Shown: positions 23,293 through 32,250 of the stretch, piece after piece | Numbering within the stretch: the first letter of the stretch is position 1 | Layout of the letters: each line of letters opens with the position of its first letter | Source: Alphaproteobacteria bacterium | GTDB lineage: Bacteria; Pseudomonadota; Alphaproteobacteria; CASFRQ01; SAAU01 | Assembly: GCA_009929265.1 (NCBI GenBank) | Contig: SAAU01000004.1 | Coordinates: forward strand, 62,001-126,000 | Direction of reading: 5' to 3' | Length of the DNA: 64,000 nt | Program-made: the position numbers and the translations under genes | Notes under the pieces: model-generated | The model's input: the letters and a program-made list of their open reading frames with translations, nothing else | Told to the model about the DNA's origin: nothing | The model's database searches: none

Positions 23293-26200
23293 TTATCGCG
23301 TTTGATTATTTTTAAGGCCGACAATCGAGCCTGTCATATCTTCTTTTACCTTAACATTGATAACTTTTTTAAGGATTTCGTCGGCTTTAAGCACTTCCAA
23401 TTTCTCCAAAGTTTCTTTTGAAGGGGTATACCCTTTGACTTCCAACTCCACCAATCTTGAGGCCAAGAACATCTGCTCTTGGAATTCTTTTTTCCCGTTA
23501 ATCAGAAGAGAATCAAAGCCTTTTTCCTTTTGAAGCATTGCAAGTTTCAACGCGCGTTCAATATCCAAATCATCTTCTTTTTTAGCAAAATAAGACGTTT
23601 CCACCCCATCATCTTTGATATAGCTTTCTTGAGATAAATGAACCTTAATTTCGCCTTTTTGTTCGTCAAAAGAAGTTTCAAAGTCGGTATTAAATTTAAT
23701 CTGACTTTTCGCAAGCGTTTTCATCTTTTCTTCTGTTTTTTCATAGGCTTCTTTTCTTTTTGCAAAAGAGATTTCCTCGTGAGGTAAAGAGGCCATTCGA
23801 CCTTTTCTTTCCTCCTTATTTTCATCTTGTAAAGACGATGCACTTGGTGCAGTAGAGGCACCAGACGTCACAGGGGCTGCCTGCTGGGAAGTCCCTTGTG
23901 AAAGAGGGGTTCCCGTCAAAGGTTTTATAGCCTCTTTCTTCACTGTATTAGAAGTGGCCTCTTTTAATTTCTGCTGTAGTTCTTTTTCCTTTTGAAGGCC
24001 ATACCCCATTGGTAAAATATCAACAACTTCCATAGGTTCTTTTGGCTCAGGGGTTTTTCCCGTTTCTAAAGGATCTTCTTCAGAACGATTAAAAGCATCC
24101 AAAACACTTTCTTTCATTTTCTCAAGGAATGGTTGAGGAGCGACTTCTTCCTCTTGATTTCCTTGAGTATTCAAAGGAGTTTCTTGGATATTCAGAGGAA
24201 CTTCTTGAGTATTCAAAGGAGTTTCTTGCATATCTACCGTTTTCATCTGAGACATCCCCGCAATCATATTTTCTGTAATGGGGTGTTCTTGAAGCAAATC
24301 TCGTGCCATCTTCTTCATAATATCGGCTTCAGAAACGCCTTTTTGCGATAGGGCTTCTTGATAGCTTTTTTCTTCAATAGGCAGGGTAATCACGGCCCCA
24401 TTTTTATTTTCTATCTTCAAATTACGTGCCAAAATCCCTTTTGTTTCAAAAGGTTCATTATCCAAGAAATATCTGTTTTCCCCATCTTGAACATTATAAG
24501 TAAGGTTTTTCTCTAAAGTTGTCTTTAAAGAATCAAGGACTCCATTTGCTTCAGCTTTTATCGGATGATGAAGGGCATCTAATTGTTCTTTGCCGTATTC
24601 GGTTCTTTCCCAAGTCATATTGCCATTTTTATCCAAATGTCCTGTAATGATAGGTTGGTTTTCGAACTTATTTTCATCCTGAATATTGATACGGGAAGAT
24701 TTTTCAAATAACACCTTTTTTTCAGAAGAAGTCGCTGTTTTTTCCATCCCCATTCCGGAAATATCTGCTGTATTTTCGGCTTCAGAAGGACTGGTGGATA
24801 GTTCATTTTTCTCAGAATTATCTAATCTATTTTCCGTTTCATCTAATTTTGATAAAATTGCCGTTTTCAAAGCATCTGTTCTGGCGTCCATCCTCTCTCG
24901 CGTTGTTAAAGGACGTTGCAATTCTTCTTGCAAATCTTGAACAGGATCGCCTTCCACATTAACCGTTAAAACTTTTCCATTTAATTCAACCGTATAATGT
25001 GTATAACTTGTCCCATCTTCCCTGATAATTCTTCTATTTTCAAGCGTCCTTAACCCATAAGACTGATCAAAAACATTTGCTTGAATATCATTTGAAATTT
25101 CCGAAGAGGCTTCCATTGAAACGGGGTGCTCTGCTTGTGTATTCTGAGACGTCTCAGGGGTTAAAGAGGCTTCCTCGGCAATAGGCTCTGCTGCAACAGA
25201 AGGCGCTGATGCCTCTTGCGTTTTTATTCCTAATTTAGCCTGCATATCTTCGGCAATAGCTGTTCTTCTTGCTGCTTGTTTTTCCAAAATCGATAAAGGA
25301 TGATCCGCCTCTTCCTGCGCTTGAATAGCAGGATCTTCATCCATAATTCCTTGGAATGGCATGCCGTTAATTTCCCCAGTATATTGCCATTTAATCTCTC
25401 CATCCATCCGCACTGTTTTTGCATCATATTGGAAAGTTGTCGTTTGTGGCACATCATTTTGTTGAATGGCTTGAGCTTCTGTTTGCTCTGCTTGAACAGG
25501 AGCGGCGGCAACTGCAGCCTCCTCGGCAACAAGCTCTGGCGCAGTCTCTGGCGAAGAAATTGTTGCCTCTGGCACATTTGAAGGTATTGAAGCCTCTTGC
25601 GTTTTTATTCCTAATTTAGCTTGCATATCTTGAATGATAGCTGTTCTTCTTATTTCTCGCTTTTCGGTTAAGCTTAAGAAATGATCTGCCTCTTCTTCAG
25701 CTGTTTGGGCAGGATCTTCATCCATAATTCCTTGGAATGGCATGCCGTTGATTTCCCCAGAATATTGCCATTTAAGTTCCCCATCAACCCGAACAGCGCC
25801 GGAACTATATTGAAATCTTGTTGTTTCCGGAGCATTTTGTTCAAGTTCGGTTTGGCCCTCATGCTCTGCTTGTGCTACTTGAACTTCCTCTTCCGCTTGA
25901 TTGATTTGCCCTACTGGAATTTCATGTTTTGCTTGACTATTTTGTGAAGAGTTGCCATTTTCCATACGAGCTGTGTTAATGGAATTTGTGTAAGAAAGTC
26001 CTCCATTTACTAAAGTCATTGCACGACCGATAGCCACCACCACAGTAGAGAAATTATAAAGCCGGCGTGCACTTCTATGATGTTTAATATGTTGCTCAAC
26101 ATCCTCTTGGACATCTTTATCAGAATAAAAAACATTTTCTGCAACTTTTTCAAATTCATCAAAAGAAAGTTCTTTTTTATCTTGTTTCTTAATTTGAGCA

Positions 26201-26790
26201 ACCTGTTTTAAGACAGCCCGCATCATCAGATCTGTCATTTCATAGGTGTTTTTACGCTTGTCAATTTCTTTAGAAAATTCATCTTCCACCCTTGCTAAAG
26301 CATTAGCTTCCATTGGGGTTAATGTCCCCTTTTCCCCTAAAATATCGTAGAAAATTTTAGCCAAAGGCACAGAAACCTTTTGTCCATTTTCATCCAAAAC
26401 TTCTGTATCTTTAACTTCTATAGCGGTAAAAAGCTCCCCCGATACCGTATAGGTATTTGTGGTAATTTCGGCAGCATCTCCCTGTCCTTTTTGGATCTGT
26501 TCTTCAGCCGAGATAAACCCTTTTTTGGCATCTTTAGAAAGAATAACATTTCCCAAATACCCCTCTTCTTTAGAATATTCTTGTAAAAGAGTTGGAACAT
26601 CTTCTTTGAAGGAATCCAAAGGAAAAAATTTTGCCACCCCTTCTGGAGAAAGGACCTTTACAAAATTATAGTCTTCTTTTTTTGGATACGTTTCTTCAAA
26701 CCAAGAAAGAAAGTTCCGCATTGTTTGACCTTCTTTCATTTCAAAAGAAGGGATATTCTGATTTTCTAAAGATTCAAATAATGAAGACAT
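23293..26790 (-). CDS. Large repeat-containing protein of unknown function, possible LPD7-like C-terminus
   Basis: An 1165-residue protein with no signal peptide. The N-terminal 260 residues look globular and charged. A weak hydrophobic patch (STVVVAIGRAMTLVNGG, near 248-264) is followed by Gln/Glu-rich linkers. Two near-identical 80-residue repeats then lie 127 codons apart, each with EINGMPFQGIMDEDPA and MQAKLGIKTQEAS. Two diverged copies may follow, one with ELNGKVLTVNVEGDP. A short TQETPLN-type repeat lies near 855. The C-terminus, GFDSLLINGKKEFQEQMFLA followed by SRLVELEVKGY, resembles the LPD7 domain of polyvalent proteins on conjugative elements and phages. No mobility gene is nearby. 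The LPD7 link is tentative. Confidence 0.75.
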   Translation of the reverse strand: MSSLFESLENQNIPSFEMKEGQTMRNFLSWFEETYPKKEDYNFVKVLSPEGVAKFFPLDSFKEDVPTLLQEYSKEEGYLGNVILSKDAKKGFISAEEQIQKGQGDAAEITTNTYTVSGELFTAIEVKDTEVLDENGQKVSVPLAKIFYDILGEKGTLTPMEANALARVEDEFSKEIDKRKNTYEMTDLMMRAVLKQVAQIKKQDKKELSFDEFEKVAENVFYSDKDVQEDVEQHIKHHRSARRLYNFSTVVVAIGRAMTLVNGGLSYTNSINTARMENGNSSQNSQAKHEIPVGQINQAEEEVQVAQAEHEGQTELEQNAPETTRFQYSSGAVRVDGELKWQYSGEINGMPFQGIMDEDPAQTAEEEADHFLSLTEKREIRRTAIIQDMQAKLGIKTQEASIPSNVPEATISSPETAPELVAEEAAVAAAPVQAEQTEAQAIQQNDVPQTTTFQYDAKTVRMDGEIKWQYTGEINGMPFQGIMDEDPAIQAQEEADHPLSILEKQAARRTAIAEDMQAKLGIKTQEASAPSVAAEPIAEEASLTPETSQNTQAEHPVSMEASSEISNDIQANVFDQSYGLRTLENRRIIREDGTSYTHYTVELNGKVLTVNVEGDPVQDLQEELQRPLTTRERMDARTDALKTAILSKLDETENRLDNSEKNELSTSPSEAENTADISGMGMEKTATSSEKKVLFEKSSRINIQDENKFENQPIITGHLDKNGNMTWERTEYGKEQLDALHHPIKAEANGVLDSLKTTLEKNLTYNVQDGENRYFLDNEPFETKGILARNLKIENKNGAVITLPIEEKSYQEALSQKGVSEADIMKKMARDLLQEHPITENMIAGMSQMKTVDMQETPLNTQEVPLNIQETPLNTQGNQEEEVAPQPFLEKMKESVLDAFNRSEEDPLETGKTPEPKEPMEVVDILPMGYGLQKEKELQQKLKEATSNTVKKEAIKPLTGTPLSQGTSQQAAPVTSGASTAPSASSLQDENKEERKGRMASLPHEEISFAKRKEAYEKTEEKMKTLAKSQIKFNTDFETSFDEQKGEIKVHLSQESYIKDDGVETSYFAKKEDDLDIERALKLAMLQKEKGFDSLLINGKKEFQEQMFLASRLVELEVKGYTPSKETLEKLEVLKADEILKKVINVKVKEDMTGSIVGLKNNQTR
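25211..25449 (-). repeat. Intragenic direct repeat, copy 2 of the 1165-residue protein
   Basis: About 239 bases closely matching 25592-25830, offset by 381 bases (127 codons). Both encode a segment with an INGMPFQGIMDEDP core. The copies keep frame, so they are a protein-level duplication. Confidence 0.85.
25592..25830 (-). repeat. Intragenic direct repeat, copy 1 of the 1165-residue protein
   Basis: Partner of 25211-25449. The stretch GGATCTTCATCCATAATTCC and the bases after it (MDEDP and GMPFQG region) are almost identical in both, which suggests a recent duplication or gene conversion. Confidence 0.85.
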
Positions 26791-26886
26791 GAGGTTATTT
26801 CTCCTTGAAAAAAAGTTTTTGTCTATATTTTATACGAATTGTCTCACACTTTTATTTTTTTTGCAAGAATAAAGGGAACTTAAACT

Positions 26887-26920
26887 TAAAAAAAACCTCT
26901 GTAAAAAAACAGAAGGTTTT
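26887..26920 (-). terminator. Terminator of tRNA-Leu
   Basis: On the minus strand AAAACCTTCTG, a run of seven T as the loop, then CAGAGGTTTTT and further T residues, starting seven bases after the CCA end. Confidence 0.75.
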
Positions 26921-26926
26921 AATAAA

Positions 26927-27014
26927 TGGTGCGGAAAGCCGGACTTGAACCGGCACGGGCATAAAGCCCAACAGATTTTAAGTCTGTTGCGTCTACCAAT
27001 TTCGCCATATCCGC
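26927..27014 (-). tRNA. tRNA-Leu (anticodon TAA)
   Basis: An 88-base class II tRNA with encoded CCA. The acceptor stem begins GCGGATA and pairs with TTTCCGC-type sequence before ACCA. The anticodon stem-loop is CAGA-CTTAAAA-TCTG with TAA, reading UUA. A long variable arm (TGGGCTTTATGCCCG) identifies it as Leu or Ser type, and the T arm is CCGGTTCAAGTCCGG. UUA is a common codon in this AT-rich genome. Confidence 0.95.
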
Positions 27015-27100
27015 AAAACCAATAAGATGTGGAATAAAATATCATATTTTTCATATTTGTCCAGCTAAAAAATTCAAAAAAAGAAATTTATTTTTAACCC

Positions 27101-27129
27101 TTGATTCTTTCAAAAAAAATACATATCTA
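27101..27129 (+). promoter_or_regulatory. Promoter of rubrerythrin gene
   Basis: TTGATT (27101-27106), 17 bases, TATCTA (27124-27129), 45 bases before the start codon. Confidence 0.6.
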
Positions 27130-27173
27130 TAAGGGTGTATGAATTTTAATGAAAAAGAATAGGAGAGAAACTT

Positions 27174-27713
27174 ATGGAATTAAAAGGATCCAAAACAGAA
27201 AAGAATCTTTGGACTGCTTTTGAAGGGGAATCAAAAGCCAGAAATAAGTATTCTTACTATGCCTCAAAAGCTAGAAAAGAAGGCTTTAATCAAATTGCAG
27301 ATATTTTCGAAATGACAGCTCAGAACGAAAAAGAACATGCTAAACTTTGGTTTAAAGCTCTCCATGATAACGATATTCCAACAACAGCAGAAAATTTAAA
27401 AGACGCTGCGGCTGGGGAAAATTATGAATGGACAGATATGTATGCAGGCTTTGCAAAGGTTGCTAAAGAAGAAGGGTTTACTCAACTTGCTTATCTTTTT
27501 GAAGCTGTTGCTGAAATTGAAAAAACCCACGAAGAACGCTATCGCAAACTTTTAAGCCGTGTCGAAACGGAAACTGTTTTCGAAAAATCTGAAGAAGTTA
27601 TTTGGGAATGCGCGAACTGTGGTCATCAATATGTTGGTAAAAGTGCTCCGGAAATTTGCCCTGTTTGCAAACATCCAAGAGCTTACTTTATGATTAAAAA
27701 AGAAAACTACTAA
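27174..27713 (+). CDS. Rubrerythrin
   Basis: Diiron peroxidase that removes hydrogen peroxide in anaerobes and microaerophiles. The ferritin-like domain gives the iron ligands in [31 protein letters not shown] and [12 protein letters not shown]. The C-terminal rubredoxin-like domain (from about 143) has [10 protein letters not shown] and CPVCKHP, each a CxxC pair. Length is 179 residues. It is monocistronic with its own promoter and terminator. Together with the hemerythrin and Rex genes it points to a low-oxygen habitat. Confidence 0.96.
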   Translation: MELKGSKTEKNLWTAFEGESKARNKYSYYASKARKEGFNQIADIFEMTAQNEKEHAKLWFKALHDNDIPTTAENLKDAAAGENYEWTDMYAGFAKVAKEEGFTQLAYLFEAVAEIEKTHEERYRKLLSRVETETVFEKSEEVIWECANCGHQYVGKSAPEICPVCKHPRAYFMIKKENY

Positions 27714-27731
27714 GTTTTTTCATAAAAAATT

Positions 27732-27764
27732 AAGGAGCATAGAAATTTCTGTGCTCCTTTTTTT
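27732..27764. terminator. Terminator between rubrerythrin and carD
   Basis: AGGAGCATAGA, loop AATT, TCTGTGCTCCTTTTTTT. Strong in the rubrerythrin direction; the convergent carD may share it. Confidence 0.9.
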
Positions 27765-27778
27765 ATTTCTTTTAGCTC

Positions 27779-28279
27779 TTAAAAATCCGTTTTTAAAAAG
27801 CGATAAAGCTTCCCTTCTGCTGTTTCCATATCCGTTTTATCCACAACAGAAAGCTCATCTGCCAACCGACCCAGAGCTTGTTCATAAATTTGACGCTCGC
27901 TGTAGGATTGATCCATTTTTTCGGCAGGCTTATATAAATCCCGCACCACCTCAGCAATAGAAGTCGGATCCCCTGAGTTGATTTTAGCCTCATACTCTTG
28001 AGCTCGTCTACTCCACATCGTGCGTTTTACTTTGGCTTTCCCTTTTAAGGTTTCTAAAGCTTTTTCCATTTCTAAGGAAGGGGTCACTGCCCGAAGACCT
28101 GTTTTCTTTGCATTAGCCATTGGAATTCTTAATCTCATTTTTTCTTTATCAAAGTTAATTGAGATAATTTCCAAAGACTGTCCTGCAATTTCATCTGTTG
28201 TAATACTTTCAATTTGACCAACCCCATGAGTTGGATAAACAACAAAATCTCCAGAATTAAAAGCATTTTCTTTTGTCAT
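27779..28279 (-). CDS. CarD/CdnL family RNA polymerase-binding regulator
   Basis: A 166-residue CarD-family protein. The RNA polymerase interaction domain is at the N-terminus (FNSGDFVVYPTHGVGQIESI) and the helical DNA-binding domain follows (MWSRRAQEYEAKINSGD, IAEVVRDLY). CarD proteins stabilise open promoter complexes, especially at rRNA promoters, and Caulobacter CdnL affects growth and cell wall metabolism. It lies downstream of a small ferredoxin gene as in many alphaproteobacteria, although a terminator separates the two. Confidence 0.93.
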   Translation of the reverse strand: MTKENAFNSGDFVVYPTHGVGQIESITTDEIAGQSLEIISINFDKEKMRLRIPMANAKKTGLRAVTPSLEMEKALETLKGKAKVKRTMWSRRAQEYEAKINSGDPTSIAEVVRDLYKPAEKMDQSYSERQIYEQALGRLADELSVVDKTDMETAEGKLYRFLKTDF

Positions 28280-28384
28280 TCTTCTTCATCCTTTTTCTTA
28301 TAAAATAAAACAATATAGAAAGGAGTATATCATAAAAATACGCCTTTTTAAAGTCTCTTTACTTTTTTTATTAGATTTCTTTAT

Positions 28385-28416
28385 AAAAAAAGCCCTGAAA
28401 AAAAACAGGACTTTTA
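28385..28416 (-). terminator. Terminator of the ferredoxin gene
   Basis: On the minus strand AAAAGTCCTG, a loop of eight T, CAGGGCTTTTTTT. It lies between the ferredoxin and carD. Confidence 0.8.
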
Positions 28417-28437
28417 ATTTTTAGCTTTTTGAAAAAC

Positions 28438-28677
28438 TTATTTTGAAGCTTCTGGCCATTCTGCGGCTTTTTCTTCATTAAATTTAATCCATTTTTCGTC
28501 AGCTTCAGAATCTGGCATAATGGCCCCTTCTGGACATTCGCTGATGCAAACACCGCAGTCAATACAGTCTTCTGGAGAGACAACAACTTGAGTTTCCCCT
28601 TCACGGAAAGCATCTACTGGACATACTTCAACGCATGTCTTACATAACTTACATGAATCATTTACAACTGATGGCAT
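28438..28677 (-). CDS. Small 2[4Fe-4S]-type ferredoxin
   Basis: A 79-residue electron carrier with two CxxCxxCxxxCP clusters: CKLCKTCVEVCP and CIDCGVCISECP. The spacing indicates two [4Fe-4S] clusters. The true start is MPSVVNDSC at 28677, preceded by GGAG; a longer in-frame extension to 28785 has no family support and would span the promoter. Alphaproteobacterial FdxA proteins are usually longer at the C-terminus, so this is a compact version. Donor and acceptor are unknown. Confidence 0.93.
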   Translation of the reverse strand: MPSVVNDSCKLCKTCVEVCPVDAFREGETQVVVSPEDCIDCGVCISECPEGAIMPDSEADEKWIKFNEEKAAEWPEASK

Positions 28678-28717
28678 AATAAACTCCATTTCTTTAGATA
28701 AAATTAAAACCTTGACC

Positions 28718-28746
28718 TTAATACCCAATTTTAAATAAAAAATCAA
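28718..28746 (-). promoter_or_regulatory. Promoter of the ferredoxin gene
   Basis: On the minus strand TTGATT (28741-28746), 17 bases, TATTAA (28718-28723), about 40 bases before the start codon. Confidence 0.7.
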
Positions 28747-28787
28747 GTAAAAAGCACTCTTGATTTTAGATAAAGAAGACCCCATAT

Positions 28788-28817
28788 TTGATTAAACAGT
28801 AAAAAAACAAAGATATT
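28788..28817 (+). promoter_or_regulatory. Promoter of htpG
   Basis: TTGATT (28788-28793), an 18-base spacer, GATATT (28812-28817), 22 bases before the start codon. It looks like a housekeeping promoter; no heat-shock sigma-32 motif is evident. Confidence 0.5.
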
Positions 28818-28839
28818 AAAGGATAAAGGACCTAAAAAA

Positions 28840-30660
28840 ATGCAAACAGAAAAACATTCTTTTCAAACAGAAATTTCACATCTTTTAAATATTTTAACAA
28901 ATTCCCTTTACTCGGATAAAAGCATTTTCTTAAGAGAGCTTATCTCAAATGCCTCTGATGCCGCAGATAAATTAAAGTATGAACTGTTGCTGCATCCGGG
29001 TCTTGTCAAGCAAGAGGGGGGGTTTGAAATTGTTTTGGAACCGAACGCAAAGGAAAACACCCTCACCCTTTCTGATAATGGAATCGGAATGAATAAAGAG
29101 GATTTATTAAATAATTTAGGAACAATTGCTCACTCGGGCTCAAAAGAGTTTTTAGAGAAAATCACACTCGAATCGAAAAAAGATATGCCTTTGATTGGTC
29201 AATTTGGAGTCGGGTTTTATTCTGCCTTTATGGTGGCCTCTAAAATAGAGGTTATAACCCAAAAAGCAGGGGAAGAAAAAGCTTGGCTTTGGACATCCGA
29301 CGGGAAAGGCGAATTTGAAATCAAAGAAGCCGCCCCCTTTGGAAATGGGACAAAAATCACTCTTTTCCTAAACAAAGAGGATTCGGAATATTTAGAACCT
29401 TTCCGTCTTAAAGAGCTTGTTCATCAACATTCCAACCATATTTTAGTTCCCATTTTTCTTAAAACCGAAAAGGACAAGGAACAGCTTAACGAATCAAAAG
29501 CCCTTTGGATGCAAAACAAAAGTAATATCTCAAAAGAGCAATACCGAGATTTTTATCGCAAAATTTCCTATGCCTTTGATGAGCCTTGGACCACGATTCA
29601 TTTTTCGGTTGAAGGACGTTTAGAATATACTGGGCTTCTATTTATCCCAGATAAGGCGCCGTTTAACCTCTTTAACCCTGAAAGAAAAGCCCACTTAAAA
29701 CTTTATGCTAATCGCGTTTTTATTTCAGAAGATGTGGATCTCATTCCGCCTTACCTACGCTTTGTCAAAGGAATCGTGGATACGAAAGAGCTCCCTTTAA
29801 ATATCAGTCGGGAAATTTTGCAAACCTCGCCCTTCTTAGGTCAAATTAAATCCGCCTTAACGCACCGTATTTTAAAAGAGCTTACAGCCAAACAAAAAGA
29901 CAAAGAGTCTTTTTTGCATTTTTGGAAAACTTTTGGCCCTGTTTTGAAAGAAGGTCTTTATGAAGACGCCTTAAATCGTGAAGAAATTGCTTCCTTAAGT
30001 CTTTTTTATTCTATGAAGAAAGAGGCTTTTATTTCTTTAGAAGACTACGTTAAAGAGATGAAAAAAGAGCAAAAAGACATCTTTTATTTGACAGGGGATG
30101 ACTTAGAAATCCTTAAACACCATCCGCTCTTGGAACAACTTAAAGCCAGAGACGTGGATGTGCTTCTGCTGACAGATGCTGTGGATGAATTTTGGCCAAG
30201 CCTGCTTCAAAAATATAAAGAAACAGCTTTAGTAAATGTTTTAAGCTTAAAAGAAGAAGTGCTTAATAAAATTCCGCTTTTAGAAAAGGAAACTCAAGAA
30301 AAATTATCAAAAGAAGATCAAGAAAGCATCCTTAAAAACGCCAAAGACATCTTGAAAGAGGAAGTTGCTGACGTCGTCTTTTCAGATAGACTTCTCAAAA
30401 CACCGGCCCTGCTTAAAACAAAGGGAGAGATTTCTCTTCGATTAGAGCGTTTAATGAAAGCTTCTGGACAGGAAGACTTTCCAAACCAAGAACTTGTCTT
30501 AGAACTTAATCCCGCACATCCTCTTGTTAAAAAATTAAAAGGAGAAAAAGCAACGTCTCTTCTTTGGATTTTATATAATGAAACGCGCCTTATGCAAGGA
30601 GAACAAATTAAAAACCCAACAGCTTTTATTGAAAAAATTAACGACCTTTTAGAAGGCTGA
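28840..30660 (+). CDS. htpG: Chaperone HtpG (Hsp90)
   Basis: ATP-dependent dimeric chaperone of the cytoplasm. The GHKL ATPase motifs are LRELISNASDAADKL, LSDNGIGM, IGQFGVGFYSAFMVA and the NGTKITLFL segment. The middle domain has GLLFIPDKAPF and LPLNISREIL, and the C-terminal dimerisation domain ends the protein. Length is 606 residues, near the usual 620-650. It is monocistronic with promoter and terminator. Confidence 0.97.
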   Translation: MQTEKHSFQTEISHLLNILTNSLYSDKSIFLRELISNASDAADKLKYELLLHPGLVKQEGGFEIVLEPNAKENTLTLSDNGIGMNKEDLLNNLGTIAHSGSKEFLEKITLESKKDMPLIGQFGVGFYSAFMVASKIEVITQKAGEEKAWLWTSDGKGEFEIKEAAPFGNGTKITLFLNKEDSEYLEPFRLKELVHQHSNHILVPIFLKTEKDKEQLNESKALWMQNKSNISKEQYRDFYRKISYAFDEPWTTIHFSVEGRLEYTGLLFIPDKAPFNLFNPERKAHLKLYANRVFISEDVDLIPPYLRFVKGIVDTKELPLNISREILQTSPFLGQIKSALTHRILKELTAKQKDKESFLHFWKTFGPVLKEGLYEDALNREEIASLSLFYSMKKEAFISLEDYVKEMKKEQKDIFYLTGDDLEILKHHPLLEQLKARDVDVLLLTDAVDEFWPSLLQKYKETALVNVLSLKEEVLNKIPLLEKETQEKLSKEDQESILKNAKDILKEEVADVVFSDRLLKTPALLKTKGEISLRLERLMKASGQEDFPNQELVLELNPAHPLVKKLKGEKATSLLWILYNETRLMQGEQIKNPTAFIEKINDLLEG

Positions 30661-30690
30661 TTTTCTTATTTAGGTTTTTAATCGTTGCCT

Positions 30691-30722
30691 AAAAAAGCCC
30701 CTCAAAACGAAGGGCTTTTTTA
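30691..30722. terminator. Terminator after htpG
   Basis: AAAAAAGCCCCT, short loop, GAAGGGCTTTTTT between htpG and the convergent Sel1-repeat gene. Confidence 0.85.
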
Positions 30723-30740
30723 TGTTTAGAATCTTAACTC

Positions 30741-32126
30741 TTATTTGAAAAGTTTTTTAAGAAGCCCTGGTTCCTCATGAGATTCTTGGAACAAAGATAC
30801 TTTCTTTCGAGCCTCAATTAAATCCGTATCTGAAAGTTTCCCTTCAAGACCTGTCATTGCATCCCGAATTTGAACTTTCGCAGAAAGACCCGCTCCTTTT
30901 TCGGCCAACGACAACCATTTATAACATTCAACAAGATCCACTGAAGCTGGTTTTTTACCTTCACAATAGAAAGTGGCTAATCGCATTTGAGCTGTTGGTT
31001 CATTTATATTTGCCCCTTTTTGATACCATTTAAAAGCTTGGGTTTCATTTCCTGCCATTTTGGCAAAAACATCCCCCAAATAAGCATAAGCCTCTTTACG
31101 ACCCTGTTTAGCAATGACGTTAATCTTAGCTTCAACTTGAACAAAATTCTTTGTGACAAGGGCCTCATCAATATCTGCCCGCGTTAAAGCAAACCGCGCC
31201 CCTTCTTGAATCATATAGTCTTTACCTGTTTTGAGTTTATTTAATGTGGCTTGATCATTAAATCCAGGAACAATTGGACGGGCTTTTTCATATTCTCTAT
31301 CAGGAATCGTCTCTTTTGGAGAAACAGGACGCCATTTTCTAGCTAATTCTTGGGCTTTAACAAGATTTTTAACATCTTTAATCTTTGAATAAATTTCGTT
31401 TCTTCTTTTAACGGCCCAGTCCCCTAACGCATCACTGTTATACGCGGCGATAATACTATACCACGCGTAGGCTTCTGAAGGGTTATATAACAGTTTATCT
31501 GTAGCCAAAAGCTCTGCCAAATCTCTTTGAGCCCCAACATACCCTTGATCAGAGGCGCGTTTAAACCACTCTAGGGCACGTTGATAATCTTGCGGAACCC
31601 CACGACCATAAAGATATAAAATCGCAAGTTTGTATTGGGCAGGAGCATATCCTTCTAAAGCAGAAGAATAATAAAATCCGTAAGCATAAGAATAATTGCG
31701 TGCAACATCTTCTCCTCTTGCGTAAAGCTCCCCTAATTCAAAAAGAGCTTCTTTATGCTTATCTCGCGCAATCGTTTTAAGTTTTGAAATAGCCTCTTTT
31801 ACATTTTTCGGCGTCCCTTTTCCTTTTAGAGTTAAAAGTGCTTTTCGAAAAACAGCATCTGGATTGGATTTCAAGGAAGCTTGATTATAGTAGTTTAGCG
31901 CTTGTGAATAATTTACAGAAACGCCTAATCCCATTTCATACATATACCCCAAATTATACTCTGCCTCAGAACTTCCCTCTGTTGCTAAATAGGAAAATTC
32001 GTCAAAAGCCTCTTTATATCGACCAGATTTAAGAGAATCTTTGGCGTCTAAAAGTGCGGCATTTGCTGTCATAGAAGCGAACAGAAAAATTAAAAAAAGC
32101 ATTGCATTAAGAGAAGTTTTAAGCAT
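30741..32126 (-). CDS. Secreted Sel1-repeat protein
   Basis: A 461-residue protein with a signal peptide (LNAMLFLIFLFASMTANA). At least seven Sel1-like TPR repeats follow, such as AEYNLGYMYEMGLGVSVNYS, ALFELGELYARGEDVARNYS, AQYKLAILYLYGRGVPQDYQ, and further copies around residues 345-405. Such periplasmic solenoid proteins mediate protein-protein contacts, for example in envelope homeostasis or host interaction. No enzymatic domain is visible. A second, smaller relative is at 56215-56967. Confidence 0.88.
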   Translation of the reverse strand: MLKTSLNAMLFLIFLFASMTANAALLDAKDSLKSGRYKEAFDEFSYLATEGSSEAEYNLGYMYEMGLGVSVNYSQALNYYNQASLKSNPDAVFRKALLTLKGKGTPKNVKEAISKLKTIARDKHKEALFELGELYARGEDVARNYSYAYGFYYSSALEGYAPAQYKLAILYLYGRGVPQDYQRALEWFKRASDQGYVGAQRDLAELLATDKLLYNPSEAYAWYSIIAAYNSDALGDWAVKRRNEIYSKIKDVKNLVKAQELARKWRPVSPKETIPDREYEKARPIVPGFNDQATLNKLKTGKDYMIQEGARFALTRADIDEALVTKNFVQVEAKINVIAKQGRKEAYAYLGDVFAKMAGNETQAFKWYQKGANINEPTAQMRLATFYCEGKKPASVDLVECYKWLSLAEKGAGLSAKVQIRDAMTGLEGKLSDTDLIEARKKVSLFQESHEEPGLLKKLFK

Positions 32127-32250
32127 TATAAGCCCTTTCTTTGAAAATAATTTCCTCTATTTTAGAAGAATTTTTATCAAGATGCAACTGTTTTAGAAAA
32201 AGAGTCTTCCCCTTCTTTTTGCCTTCTCTTTTTTCCGTATTTAAAACCCC

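Noticed and set aside
25230-25947. Several long open frames on both strands inside the large repeat gene
   Set aside because: They are frame shadows of the repeat region, lack ribosome binding sites and disappear in the unrepeated parts.
26791-27173. An integration (att) site at tRNA-Leu
   Set aside because: No integrase, and I see no second copy of the tRNA 3' end in the window.
28371-28613. An open frame across the end of the ferredoxin gene in another frame
   Set aside because: It is a shadow of the ferredoxin coding sequence and its terminator.
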